Below are positions 7,377-14,513 of a stretch of DNA of 64,000 nucleotides, piece after piece. Origin of the DNA: Flavobacterium degerlachei (lineage in GTDB: Bacteria > Bacteroidota > Bacteroidia > Flavobacteriales > Flavobacteriaceae); assembly GCF_900106645.1 (NCBI RefSeq), contig NZ_FNMV01000011.1, positions 1 through 64,000 of the forward strand, in the 5' to 3' direction. The notes under the pieces were generated by a model that had not been told where the DNA came from, did not search any database, and was given only the letters and a program-made list of their open reading frames with translations. The first letter of the stretch is position 1. Each line of letters starts with the position of its first letter. The position numbers were made by a program, and so were the translations under genes.

Positions 7377-9203
7377 TTATAGTTTAAAAATTAAATTAAT
7401 GGAATAATTCCTCCCTGGCATAGGCCTTGAGACAACACTTTGGTACTTTTCGTTTAAAACATTCAATACTTGAAAACCAGCTTTAAACATGTTATTTTCA
7501 CCAAACTCATAGTTAAAACCTAGATTGGTTACCGAATAATCTTTAAGTTCATAAAAATTATCGGTCGAGGTAAACACCTTGCCATTGTACAGGAACTGAC
7601 AAAAAAATGATGCACTTTTATATGAATAAGACATAGTTGATGTCAATTTATGAAAAGGCACATAAATCAGTTGCAAATTAGTTTCTTCATTCTCAGAAAC
7701 AGTATATGCATAATTGTTACTCCATATAATAGCGTGATTCCCTATTTTTTTATCAAAAGTAAAATTGGATTCTAATCCATAAGTAGTTACTTTCTTAGTG
7801 TTTTCTGGTTGCCATATTCCTGAAGAGTTTGGTTTCCAACTAATCAAATCATTAATTTTGTTTAAAAAAGCAGTAGCAGAAAAACGAATTGTTTTAAAAC
7901 CAATTTCTTGACCTAGCTCGTACTGATATGCGTTTTCAGGTCTTAAGTTAGGATTGCCTCCTTGTTGCCAATACAAATCATTGAAAGATGGAATTCTGAA
8001 ATTACGAGACGCATTTACTTTTACAGTATATTTTTTTGTCGCTTCATATTTAGCGCCAACAGAATACAAGAACGGACTATCGTAAGTATTGGTTATTTCT
8101 TTTCGCAAACTCAACTGGTATTCTAACTTCTCCAGTAGCTGATGGTTCATTAATAATACACCCGAAGTTACCTGACGCTTTTTTGATAATAAATCAGAAC
8201 CGTCAGCAGTTGTTTGTGTAAAATCTATGATAGAATTCAGGTTTATTCTTGAATTGATATTATAGGATAAATCATGCTTGACAATAAACGTTTCCGCTTT
8301 CCCATTTGTAAAAAACGACTCCTCTTTATCTTCAAAGTATTTATATTTTTCAGTTAAAAAAGCCACTTTAACTTTAGATACAAAGGAACCATAAAAGCCA
8401 TCCCATTCTACTAAATTTCGTGTATTCAAATCTAAGTATTTGCTTTTAGAAGGCGCAGTTAGTGTTCCCGAAAAATGTCTTTCTCCATCAAAGAACTGAC
8501 TGTATAATTTTATAATATTCTTTGAATCGAAACGATAGCCAACATTCAAGCTATAACTGGAATTTTCATATTGTCCGTTTTCATTTTTTTTAGTCGTCCC
8601 TAAATAGTCGTAATCATTATCCGAGCTATTTCTTGAAAGACTAAACTGACTACTCCATTTATCATTTGATGCTACCAATTTATAATGGGCGCCAAAAGTA
8701 TTGAAACTACCGTATTGCAATTTTACTTCATTGGAAAAAGTGTCTTTAAAATCTAGTTCATTATTCAGATGAATACTCCCACCAATAGCACTTGTTCCAT
8801 AAATAGCACTTCCTCCTCCAGCACGAACAACAATCGAATTAAAATCCTGCGTGGTTATGGTATTAAAATCAGTTTGTCCTAAAAGCTGAGAATTGATATT
8901 TATTCCGTTCCAGATTACCGCTGTTTGCTGCGCAGTAGTTCCTCTAAAAGAAGGCGAAGAAACCATCCCAAGCCCGTTTTCTTTAAAATAAATAACGGTG
9001 TTATAATTTAACAGCGAAGTTAGTGATGCTTGATTTTTAGAAATAATCGAATCATTGAGTTGTTGAACCGATTGTGTACTAGAGAATTTTTTCAGTTGTG
9101 AGTCTGAAATTTTTACTTCTTGCAATGAAATAGTATCCTGTTGCGCCGAAATAAATTGGCACAAAAACAAAAAAGAAGATAAAAACAGTTTATTTATAGT
9201 CAT
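7377..9203 (-). CDS. btuB: TonB-dependent cobalamin receptor BtuB
   Basis: From the ATG at 9203 the product has 608 residues: a signal peptide (MTINKLFLSSFLFLCQFISA), then a TonB-dependent plug domain (SLTSLLNYNTVIYFKENG, then SFRGTTAQQTAVIWNG and GGSAIYGTSAIGGSIHL), then a beta-barrel with the late RNFRIPSFNDLYWQQGGNP motif typical of BtuB/FepA-type receptors. A longer frame with a TTG start would run into the upstream riboswitch and is rejected. It leads an operon with the BtuG-like lipoprotein. The cobalamin substrate follows from the riboswitch and from the BtuFCD genes on the other side. Confidence 0.93.
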   Translation of the reverse strand: MTINKLFLSSFLFLCQFISAQQDTISLQEVKISDSQLKKFSSTQSVQQLNDSIISKNQASLTSLLNYNTVIYFKENGLGMVSSPSFRGTTAQQTAVIWNGININSQLLGQTDFNTITTQDFNSIVVRAGGGSAIYGTSAIGGSIHLNNELDFKDTFSNEVKLQYGSFNTFGAHYKLVASNDKWSSQFSLSRNSSDNDYDYLGTTKKNENGQYENSSYSLNVGYRFDSKNIIKLYSQFFDGERHFSGTLTAPSKSKYLDLNTRNLVEWDGFYGSFVSKVKVAFLTEKYKYFEDKEESFFTNGKAETFIVKHDLSYNINSRINLNSIIDFTQTTADGSDLLSKKRQVTSGVLLMNHQLLEKLEYQLSLRKEITNTYDSPFLYSVGAKYEATKKYTVKVNASRNFRIPSFNDLYWQQGGNPNLRPENAYQYELGQEIGFKTIRFSATAFLNKINDLISWKPNSSGIWQPENTKKVTTYGLESNFTFDKKIGNHAIIWSNNYAYTVSENEETNLQLIYVPFHKLTSTMSYSYKSASFFCQFLYNGKVFTSTDNFYELKDYSVTNLGFNYEFGENNMFKAGFQVLNVLNEKYQSVVSRPMPGRNYSINLIFKL

Positions 9204-9249
9204 AATTCCTGAACCTTTTTTCCCGAAAGTTCGATATTCGTTAAGAAAA

Positions 9250-9420
9250 AAGGCAGGTCTCCTGGCTTGCGTCTTGTTGTTTACCTTCTCATCCGCCGCG
9301 GCGAACAATGGTTTGTAGATAACAACAAGCTTGATAGCTTACAGTTGCGGGAACAGCTTAGGTTTTGAACCTAATTCCCTTTTAATGTGATTTAAAAATA
9401 ATGAAATCACAACCTCAATT
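9250..9420 (-). promoter_or_regulatory. Cobalamin riboswitch upstream of btuB
   Basis: On the minus strand the region carries the conserved parts of the B12 aptamer in order: GGGAA with a GGTTC stem, GCTGTTCCCGCAACTGTAA, a GATGAGAAGG element, and the 3' B12 box GCCAGGAGACCTGCC. After the box, CCTTTTTTC can pair with GAAAAAAGG about 12 bases before the btuB start, giving a plausible expression platform that affects translation. It should turn btuB and the btuG-like gene off when adenosylcobalamin is plentiful. The aptamer call is strong; the platform is inferred by eye. Confidence 0.92.
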
Positions 9421-9426
9421 CGGCGG

Positions 9427-9434
9427 CAAAGATA
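9427..9434 (-). promoter_or_regulatory. Promoter -7 box for riboswitch/btuB transcript
   Basis: TATCTTTG on the minus strand matches the Bacteroidota -7 consensus TAnnTTTG exactly and ends a few bases before the aptamer begins, where the start of the riboswitch transcript is expected. No TTG was found at the usual -33 spacing. Confidence 0.65.
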
Positions 9435-9541
9435 GAATAATTGCCAAGATATTCTTAAAAAATAGAATAAAATCAACTTAGATGAAAAATTTACCGATTT
9501 TAAAAATACATAATTAACTATTAATCAATTTATTAAAACAC

Positions 9542-9661
9542 TTACTTATCCTTATCTTTCTTTTTAGTAAGCTTCATTATAAGCCAAGCAAAACCAACTA
9601 CGAAATGCAATATAATAATCCCAGCAACAACATAAATAAAAGTATTAGAATTGTCTCTCAT
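9542..9661 (-). CDS. Small single-span membrane peptide (39 residues) in the B12 locus
   Basis: An intact 39-codon frame runs from ATG at 9661 to TAA. The product has a short polar N-terminus (MRDNSNT), one hydrophobic span of about 22 residues (FIYVVAGIIILHFVVGFAW and following), and a strongly basic tail (KLTKKKDKDK), giving an N-out/C-in single-span peptide. An AAAGGA ribosome binding site lies five to nine bases before the start. It is transcribed toward the riboswitch, between btuB and btuF. Its composition is coding-like, but its function and any link to cobalamin uptake are unknown. Confidence 0.65.
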   Translation of the reverse strand: MRDNSNTFIYVVAGIIILHFVVGFAWLIMKLTKKKDKDK

Positions 9662-9748
9662 GATTCCTTTTTTTATAAAATTACTTTTTTAATATTGAAA
9701 AAAATGTATCAAATAGCACACAAGATTATTTTTATTAAAACAAAACAA

Positions 9749-9756
9749 TACTTTTG
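9749..9756 (+). promoter_or_regulatory. Candidate -7 box for btuFCD
   Basis: TACTTTTG matches TAnnTTTG and lies 16 bases before the btuF ATG, which implies a very short leader. No good -33 TTG is seen at the normal distance. No second riboswitch is visible before btuF, so this arm seems not to be under direct B12 RNA control. Confidence 0.4.
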
Positions 9757-9772
9757 TAAAAAAATTAGATTT

Positions 9773-10909
9773 ATGAAATTCGTTAAAAACACACTATTCC
9801 TCCTTCTAATTTCTTTGCTTTTTATCCAATGTAAAAAAGAAACCAATCACGAGTCAATATCTGGGGTAAAAAATGAAATCCAGTACGCGAAAGGATTCGA
9901 AATCTATAAGTATTCTGGCTATTCCATCGTAAAAATCACCAATCCTTGGCCCGAGGCCAAAGAAAGTTTTAGCTATGTTTTGAAACAAAAAAACGCAATC
10001 ATTCCGGACAGTTTGATGCATTTTACTACAATTGAAATTCCTATAAAATCCATTGTTGTTACCTCAACAACACATATTCCCTCTTTGGAAATGTTAGGCG
10101 TCGAAAACACTTTAGTTGGCTTCCCGAATACTGATTATATTTCATCAGAGAAAACCAGAAAAAGAATTGATGCGGGAAAAGTGAGAGAGGTTGGAAAAAA
10201 TGAAAACCTCAACACCGAAGTGTTAATAGACATGCAAGCTGACGTGATTGTTGGCTTCGGTTTAAACAACAGTAATCCCTCATTAGACAACTTACAAAAA
10301 AGCGGTTTAAAAGTTATTTTTAACGGCGATTGGACAGAGCAATCTCCTCTTGGAAAAGCAGAATGGATTAAATTTTTCGGCGCTTTGTACGGATTAGATT
10401 CCAAGGCAAGCTCCATTTTTTCTGAAATAGAAAAAGAATACAAAACAACTTTGGCTTTAGCCAAAAAGACAACTAAAAAACCTACTGTACTCAGCGGAGC
10501 CATGTTTCAAGATCAATGGTATGTCCCTCAAGGCGAAAGTTGGGCTTCGTTATTTCTAAAAGATGCACAGGCTGATTATTTATGGGCTGACACTAAAGGA
10601 ACTGGTGGATTATCGCTTCCTTTTGAAGTCGTATTAGAGAAAGCACAAAAAGCTGATTTTTGGATTGCCCCTGGTGATTTTTCGTCTCTGAAAGAAATGA
10701 GCGATAGCAACCCACATTATGCGCAATTTGATTCGTTTAAAAATAAAAAAGTATATTCGTATGCCTTAAACAAAGGCGCAAAAGGAGGGATTTTATATTT
10801 TGAGTGGTCTCCTACCCGTCCCGACTGGGTCTTGAAAGATTTGATAAAAATATTTCACCCCGAGTTACTACCAAATCACAAACTTTTTTTCTTTCAGAAA
10901 TTAGAATAA
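9773..10909 (+). CDS. btuF: Cobalamin ABC transporter substrate-binding lipoprotein (BtuF-like)
   Basis: From the ATG at 9773 the product has 378 residues, starting with a lipoprotein signal (LLISLLFIQC, Cys20). The body is a class III periplasmic binding protein: IKSIVVTSTTHIPSLEMLGV opens the first lobe, VLIDMQADVIVGFG and SGLKVIFNGDWTEQSPLGKAEW follow, a long helix links the lobes, and KADFWIAPGDFSSLKEM belongs to the second. This family binds B12 or siderophores; cobalamin is inferred from the riboswitch-controlled btuB next door. A longer in-frame start at 9605 would overlap the small opposite gene and lacks a signal peptide at its N-terminus. Confidence 0.87.
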   Translation: MKFVKNTLFLLLISLLFIQCKKETNHESISGVKNEIQYAKGFEIYKYSGYSIVKITNPWPEAKESFSYVLKQKNAIIPDSLMHFTTIEIPIKSIVVTSTTHIPSLEMLGVENTLVGFPNTDYISSEKTRKRIDAGKVREVGKNENLNTEVLIDMQADVIVGFGLNNSNPSLDNLQKSGLKVIFNGDWTEQSPLGKAEWIKFFGALYGLDSKASSIFSEIEKEYKTTLALAKKTTKKPTVLSGAMFQDQWYVPQGESWASLFLKDAQADYLWADTKGTGGLSLPFEVVLEKAQKADFWIAPGDFSSLKEMSDSNPHYAQFDSFKNKKVYSYALNKGAKGGILYFEWSPTRPDWVLKDLIKIFHPELLPNHKLFFFQKLE

Positions 10910-10910
10910 A

Positions 10911-11942
10911 TTGAATCAAACCAATCGAAATACCGCTCTTTTCCTAATCCTAACCATTGGAGTAGTTTGCCTGTTTATAATCAACATCAGTTTAGGATCT
11001 GTTTCTATTCCCATAAAAGAAGTCTTTCACAGCCTTTTTGGCGGTACTTCCACCAAAGAAACTTGGCAATACATTATCATAAACTACAGATTACCCAAAG
11101 CAATTGCTGCAGTTTTAGTAGGAATGGGGCTTTCAATTAGCGGTTTATTAATGCAAACTTTATTTAGAAACCCACTGGCAGGTCCTTATGTTTTAGGACT
11201 GAGTTCAGGAGCCAGTTTAGGCGTAGCAATGGTAATTCTTGGAGCAGCATTTCTTCCTGAATCAGTGGCTTCCATTTTACTTTCGTCTTATGGCGTCGTT
11301 TTAGCTTCCAGTTTAGGTAGTTTTTTAGTTTTAATGGCTGTATTAGTTGTCTCCTACCGATTACGCGATACCATGGCTATCCTAATTGTCGGGCTTATGT
11401 TTGGCAGCTTGACAAGTGCTATTGTGGGAACTTTAAGCTATTTCAGTACGGCAGAACAACTACAAAAGTTCACCTTTTGGTCCTTAGGAAATTTAGGAAA
11501 TCTATCCTGGACATCGATACTCATTTTATTTATCTGTGTACTGATTGGTCTGCTTTTGAGTTTATTCAGCATAAAACCTTTGAACGCCTTGCTTCTGGGA
11601 GAGAATTATGCACGTAGTCTGGGTCTAAACTATAAAAGATCGCAGCTAATCATCATCTTTGCCACCAGTGTACTGGCAGGAAGTATTACTGCTTTTGCAG
11701 GACCAATTGCCTTTATTGGTCTAGCGGTTCCCCATATCGCTAAACTAGTTTTCCAGACCAGTAATCACACTATTCTATTTTGGAGCACCTTACTTTTTGG
11801 AGCCTGCATCATGTTAATATGTGATAGTATATCACAAGTTCCCGGTGGCGATATTACATTACCTATCAATGCCGTAACTTCCATTTTTGGAGCGCCAATA
11901 GTTATTTGGTTGTTAATTCGAAAAAAGAAAATGATTGGATAA
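10911..11942 (+). CDS. btuC: FecCD-family cobalamin ABC permease (BtuC-like)
   Basis: The 343-residue product is a polytopic membrane protein of the FecCD family with about ten hydrophobic spans. It shows the signatures YRLPKAIAAVLVGMGLSISG, FRNPLAGPYVLGLSSGASLG and FAGPIAFIGLAVPHIAKL. The start appears to be a TTG one base after the btuF stop codon; no earlier ATG is free. The stop codon overlaps the ATG of the next gene. It forms the channel of the importer with the BtuD-like ATPase. Confidence 0.9.
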   Translation: MNQTNRNTALFLILTIGVVCLFIINISLGSVSIPIKEVFHSLFGGTSTKETWQYIIINYRLPKAIAAVLVGMGLSISGLLMQTLFRNPLAGPYVLGLSSGASLGVAMVILGAAFLPESVASILLSSYGVVLASSLGSFLVLMAVLVVSYRLRDTMAILIVGLMFGSLTSAIVGTLSYFSTAEQLQKFTFWSLGNLGNLSWTSILILFICVLIGLLLSLFSIKPLNALLLGENYARSLGLNYKRSQLIIIFATSVLAGSITAFAGPIAFIGLAVPHIAKLVFQTSNHTILFWSTLLFGACIMLICDSISQVPGGDITLPINAVTSIFGAPIVIWLLIRKKKMIG

Positions 11943-12724
11943 TGGAAAATAAAATCATCTTAAAGACCTCAAATATTAGCATTGGTTATTCTCATAAAAA
12001 GGAACAAACTAGTATTGCTGCGAATATTAATTTATCCTTAGAAAAAGGAAAACTCATTTCCTTGATTGGTGCCAATGGTATTGGAAAATCAACTTTATTG
12101 CGAACCATTACTGGAATTCAAAAGCCATTGCAAGGAGATGTATTTCTGAATGCTAAAAAAATCACTGATTTCGAGCCATTAGAGCTAGCCCAAAACTTAA
12201 GTGTCGTTTTAACCGAAAAATTGCCCCCAAGTAATCTGACCGTTTTTGAACTCATCGCTTTAGGGAGACAGCCCTATACAAATTGGATTGGAAAATTAAC
12301 AGACTTGGATATTACAAAAGTTAATGAGGCCATGGAGCTGACACAAATTAGTCATTTGACAGCAAAAAAACATTATGAAATCAGTGATGGGCAATTGCAA
12401 AAAGTCTTAATTGCTCGTGCTTTGGCTCAGGACACACCGCTTATTATTTTAGACGAGCCCACTACCCATTTGGATTTACTACACAAAGTAGCGCTGTTTA
12501 AACTTTTGAAAAAACTGACTCAAGAAACACAAAAATGCATTCTTTTTTCGACACATGACATCGATATGGCCATTCAGCTTAGTGACGAAATGATCATTAT
12601 GACGCCAGAAAATGTTGTTCAGGACGAACCTTGCAATTTCATTTCTAAAGGCAGTTTCAATACATTATTCAAAGACGAACATATTGTTTTTGATAGCCAA
12701 AAAGGGAAATTTATTATAACCTAA
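11942..12724 (+). CDS. btuD: ABC transporter ATP-binding protein (BtuD-like)
   Basis: From the ATG at 11942, which overlaps the permease stop (TAATG), the product has 260 residues. Walker A is GANGIGKST (about residues 43-51), the signature is SDGQLQKVLIARAL in place of the usual LSGGQ, Walker B is LIILDEPT, and the switch histidine lies in FSTHDIDMA. It powers the FecCD-type permease. The SDGQ variant should still function but is worth noting. The gene ends at a structured repeat that probably terminates transcription. Confidence 0.9.
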   Translation: MENKIILKTSNISIGYSHKKEQTSIAANINLSLEKGKLISLIGANGIGKSTLLRTITGIQKPLQGDVFLNAKKITDFEPLELAQNLSVVLTEKLPPSNLTVFELIALGRQPYTNWIGKLTDLDITKVNEAMELTQISHLTAKKHYEISDGQLQKVLIARALAQDTPLIILDEPTTHLDLLHKVALFKLLKKLTQETQKCILFSTHDIDMAIQLSDEMIIMTPENVVQDEPCNFISKGSFNTLFKDEHIVFDSQKGKFIIT

Positions 12725-12735
12725 TCCTTATTTTC

Positions 12736-12815
12736 AGGAGCTATTTCCTGCTATCCGTTATATCTTTTGTTTTTTAAAGAAAAAAACAAAAGGATGCCAC
12801 TGCTATCAGGGCTAG
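12736..12815. repeat. 80-bp structured intergenic repeat, copy A
   Basis: This 80-base element matches, in reverse orientation, the one at 58674-58753. The outer parts agree (AGGAGCTA/TTTCCTGCTAT at one end, CTATCAGGGCTAG at the other) while the centre differs. The centre folds into a perfect 12-base hairpin (12764-12775 with 12781-12792, five-base loop). The right end supplies the stop codon of the neighbouring trmL gene. The hairpin likely also ends the converging btuD and trmL transcripts. Confidence 0.75.
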
Positions 12816-13273
12816 TCATGACCTTGAATCATCAACTGTCTTTTAGCTTCACCAATAACAAATGCCACCGAATTAGCTATATTGAAACTGCGAATGTTTG
12901 CTGACATCGGAATTTTTAAATGATTCGCAAATTGAGCCAAGACCTCTTCACTCAATCCCTTACTTTCCTTACCAAAAACAAGCCAGTCTCCATCTTGAAA
13001 TTCAATTTCTAAATATGACTTTTCAGCATGAGAGCTCATCAGGAATACCCTTGATTTATCGGTAATTTGAGTAGTCCATTCGGCCACATTATGATATTCC
13101 GTAACATCAAGATGAACCCAATAATCCAATCCAGAACGTTTCAGATTTTTATCATTAATCACAAACCCAAAAGGATGTACTAAATGCAAACGACTTTCAG
13201 TTCCTACGCACAATCTTCCTATATTCCCTGTGTTATTAGGTATTTCTGGTTCTACTAAAACAATGTTTAACAT
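12812..13273 (-). CDS. trmL: tRNA (cytidine/uridine-34 2'-O)-methyltransferase TrmL
   Basis: The 153-residue product is a minimal SPOUT methyltransferase of the TrmL/YibK type. It carries the NNTGNIGRL motif near the N-terminus, FGKESKGLSEEVLAQF in the middle, and the knot motif IPMSANIRSFNIANSVAFVIGEA near the C-terminus. These enzymes methylate the ribose of the wobble base in certain leucine tRNAs in the cytoplasm. Length and motif order match the family. Its last codons and stop lie inside the 80-bp repeat, so the C-terminus may have been shaped by that element. Confidence 0.92.
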   Translation of the reverse strand: MLNIVLVEPEIPNNTGNIGRLCVGTESRLHLVHPFGFVINDKNLKRSGLDYWVHLDVTEYHNVAEWTTQITDKSRVFLMSSHAEKSYLEIEFQDGDWLVFGKESKGLSEEVLAQFANHLKIPMSANIRSFNIANSVAFVIGEAKRQLMIQGHD

Positions 13274-13300
13274 TAGTAATATGTTTAATCGGTTATTTGT

Positions 13301-13876
13301 TTAATCGTTTAATTGAAAATCACTCACTTCAATCACTTCCCCTGATTGTAAGTTATCAAGATGCACGTTTCCTATTCGCACACGAACCAATCGTAAGGTA
13401 GGGAAACCTACTGCCGCTGTCATTTTCCTGACTTGGCGAAATTTACCCTCATTGACTGTAATCGACGCCCAAGAAGTTGGTCCATGCCGTTCATCTCGAA
13501 TCTTTTTTCCTCTTAGTCCAAAGTTAGGTGTTTCTTCAATTAGAAAAGCTTCACAGCGTTTGGTTATGTACTTAGTACCATTAAAACCTATTTCAACGCC
13601 CATTTTCATTTTATCAATGGCGCCTTGAGTCATAACACCGTCAACTTGCACATAATATTCTTTGTCGACTTTTTTAGAACGAATAATCTCGCTCATTTTT
13701 CCATCTGTGGTTAACAACAATAAACCTTCCGAGTCTTCATCCAGACGTCCTATCGCCATCGTTCCTTTGGGAAAATTGTGCAATTCGCCTAGTAGTTTCT
13801 TTTTTCTTTTCAATTCATAAATAAATTGACTTAAATAACCATAGGGTTTGTGGAGGATGAAATGATAGTGAGCCAT
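13301..13876 (-). CDS. 23S rRNA pseudouridine synthase (RluE/RsuA family)
   Basis: The 191-residue product lacks the N-terminal S4 domain and begins directly with the catalytic fold (HFILHKPYGYLSQF). The catalytic motif GRLDEDSEGLLLLT is at residues 43-56, with Asp46 as the nucleophile. KVDKEYYVQVDG and EGKFRQVRKMTAAVGFPTLRLVRVRIG complete the RsuA/RluB/E/F pattern. The short form fits RluE, which modifies 23S rRNA; substrate assignment is by family only. It lies 27 bases upstream of trmL in the same direction, so the two RNA-modification genes may be co-transcribed. Confidence 0.88.
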   Translation of the reverse strand: MAHYHFILHKPYGYLSQFIYELKRKKKLLGELHNFPKGTMAIGRLDEDSEGLLLLTTDGKMSEIIRSKKVDKEYYVQVDGVMTQGAIDKMKMGVEIGFNGTKYITKRCEAFLIEETPNFGLRGKKIRDERHGPTSWASITVNEGKFRQVRKMTAAVGFPTLRLVRVRIGNVHLDNLQSGEVIEVSDFQLND

Positions 13877-14030
13877 TAGTAATGTTCAAATGATATTGGG
13901 ATGCAAATATAGCGTTGTTTTATCAGCATCAAACAGCAATAAGCTACATTTCACTCCTCTAAAAGCTATGTTAAATAATATACACGATTCATTTAAAATC
14001 AGTAATATTATACAATAGAAAAAATAAAAC

Positions 14031-14384
14031 ATGATGGATAATAAAGAAAAACAAAATGTAAATGAAGGCTTTAGCGGAACAAATATGGACCCAAAATCCA
14101 ATTCTCCAAAATCAATTCTTGTTGACGAAATAGAAATTGATGCTGAGGGTAATAAAAAAACCGTACAAAGAGCAAGAAATTTAGAGGGCACTGATACCTC
14201 AACTGACGAAGGAAAAACTTCCAATGAAAATAAAAGTTCAAACCGTGGAGTTGAAACAGAAGAGGAAACCATGAAAACTATTGAAAATGAAGACCTCAAC
14301 TCAGATATCACTGCAAACAGATATCCAACATCACATCCTGATAATCACAAAAATAGAGGGAATATGGAATTAGATGAAGAATAA
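14031..14384 (+). CDS. Small acidic hydrophilic protein, unknown function
   Basis: The 117-residue product is rich in Asn, Glu, Asp, Lys and Ser with no hydrophobic core, so it is probably largely disordered (NEGFSGTNMDPKSN, then TDEGKTSNENKSSN and SHPDNHKNRGNMELDEE). No signal peptide or domain is recognised. Two ATG codons in tandem could serve as start. A terminator hairpin follows 20 bases after the stop, which supports the plus strand over the longer antisense frame. Such proteins can be stress-related, but nothing here proves it. Confidence 0.7.
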   Translation: MMDNKEKQNVNEGFSGTNMDPKSNSPKSILVDEIEIDAEGNKKTVQRARNLEGTDTSTDEGKTSNENKSSNRGVETEEETMKTIENEDLNSDITANRYPTSHPDNHKNRGNMELDEE

Positions 14385-14403
14385 AGCCTATTCAGTAAAT
14401 TGT

Positions 14404-14437
14404 AAAGCCAATAATAACAATCGTTTTTATTGGCTTT
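14404..14437 (+). terminator. Terminator after the acidic protein gene
   Basis: An 11-base stem (14404-14414 with 14427-14437) with a 12-base loop is followed by a T run on the plus strand. Confidence 0.8.
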
Positions 14438-14513
14438 TTTTATTTTACTTTTAATAAATTGAGCACTAAGATGTATAATTACTTACTTTTACTATTCACA
14501 AAGAAATCCTTTC

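Noticed and set aside
9204..9308. N-terminal extension of btuB using a TTG start at 9308
   Set aside because: The extra 35 codons run through the riboswitch B12 box, and the protein then has an internal signal peptide. The ATG at 9203 fits a signal peptide and the leader.
9605..9772. N-terminal extension of btuF from 9605
   Set aside because: It would place 56 residues before the lipoprotein signal and overlap the opposite-strand small gene. The ATG at 9773 gives a proper lipobox.
10135..10503. Antisense 122-codon frame inside btuF
   Set aside because: It lies fully inside a gene with a clear protein family match and has no domain or ribosome binding site.
13886..14311. 141-codon minus-strand frame opposite the acidic protein gene
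   Set aside because: It is a shadow of the plus-strand gene at 14031-14384, which has a terminator and normal composition; the minus product is Ser/Phe-rich without a domain.
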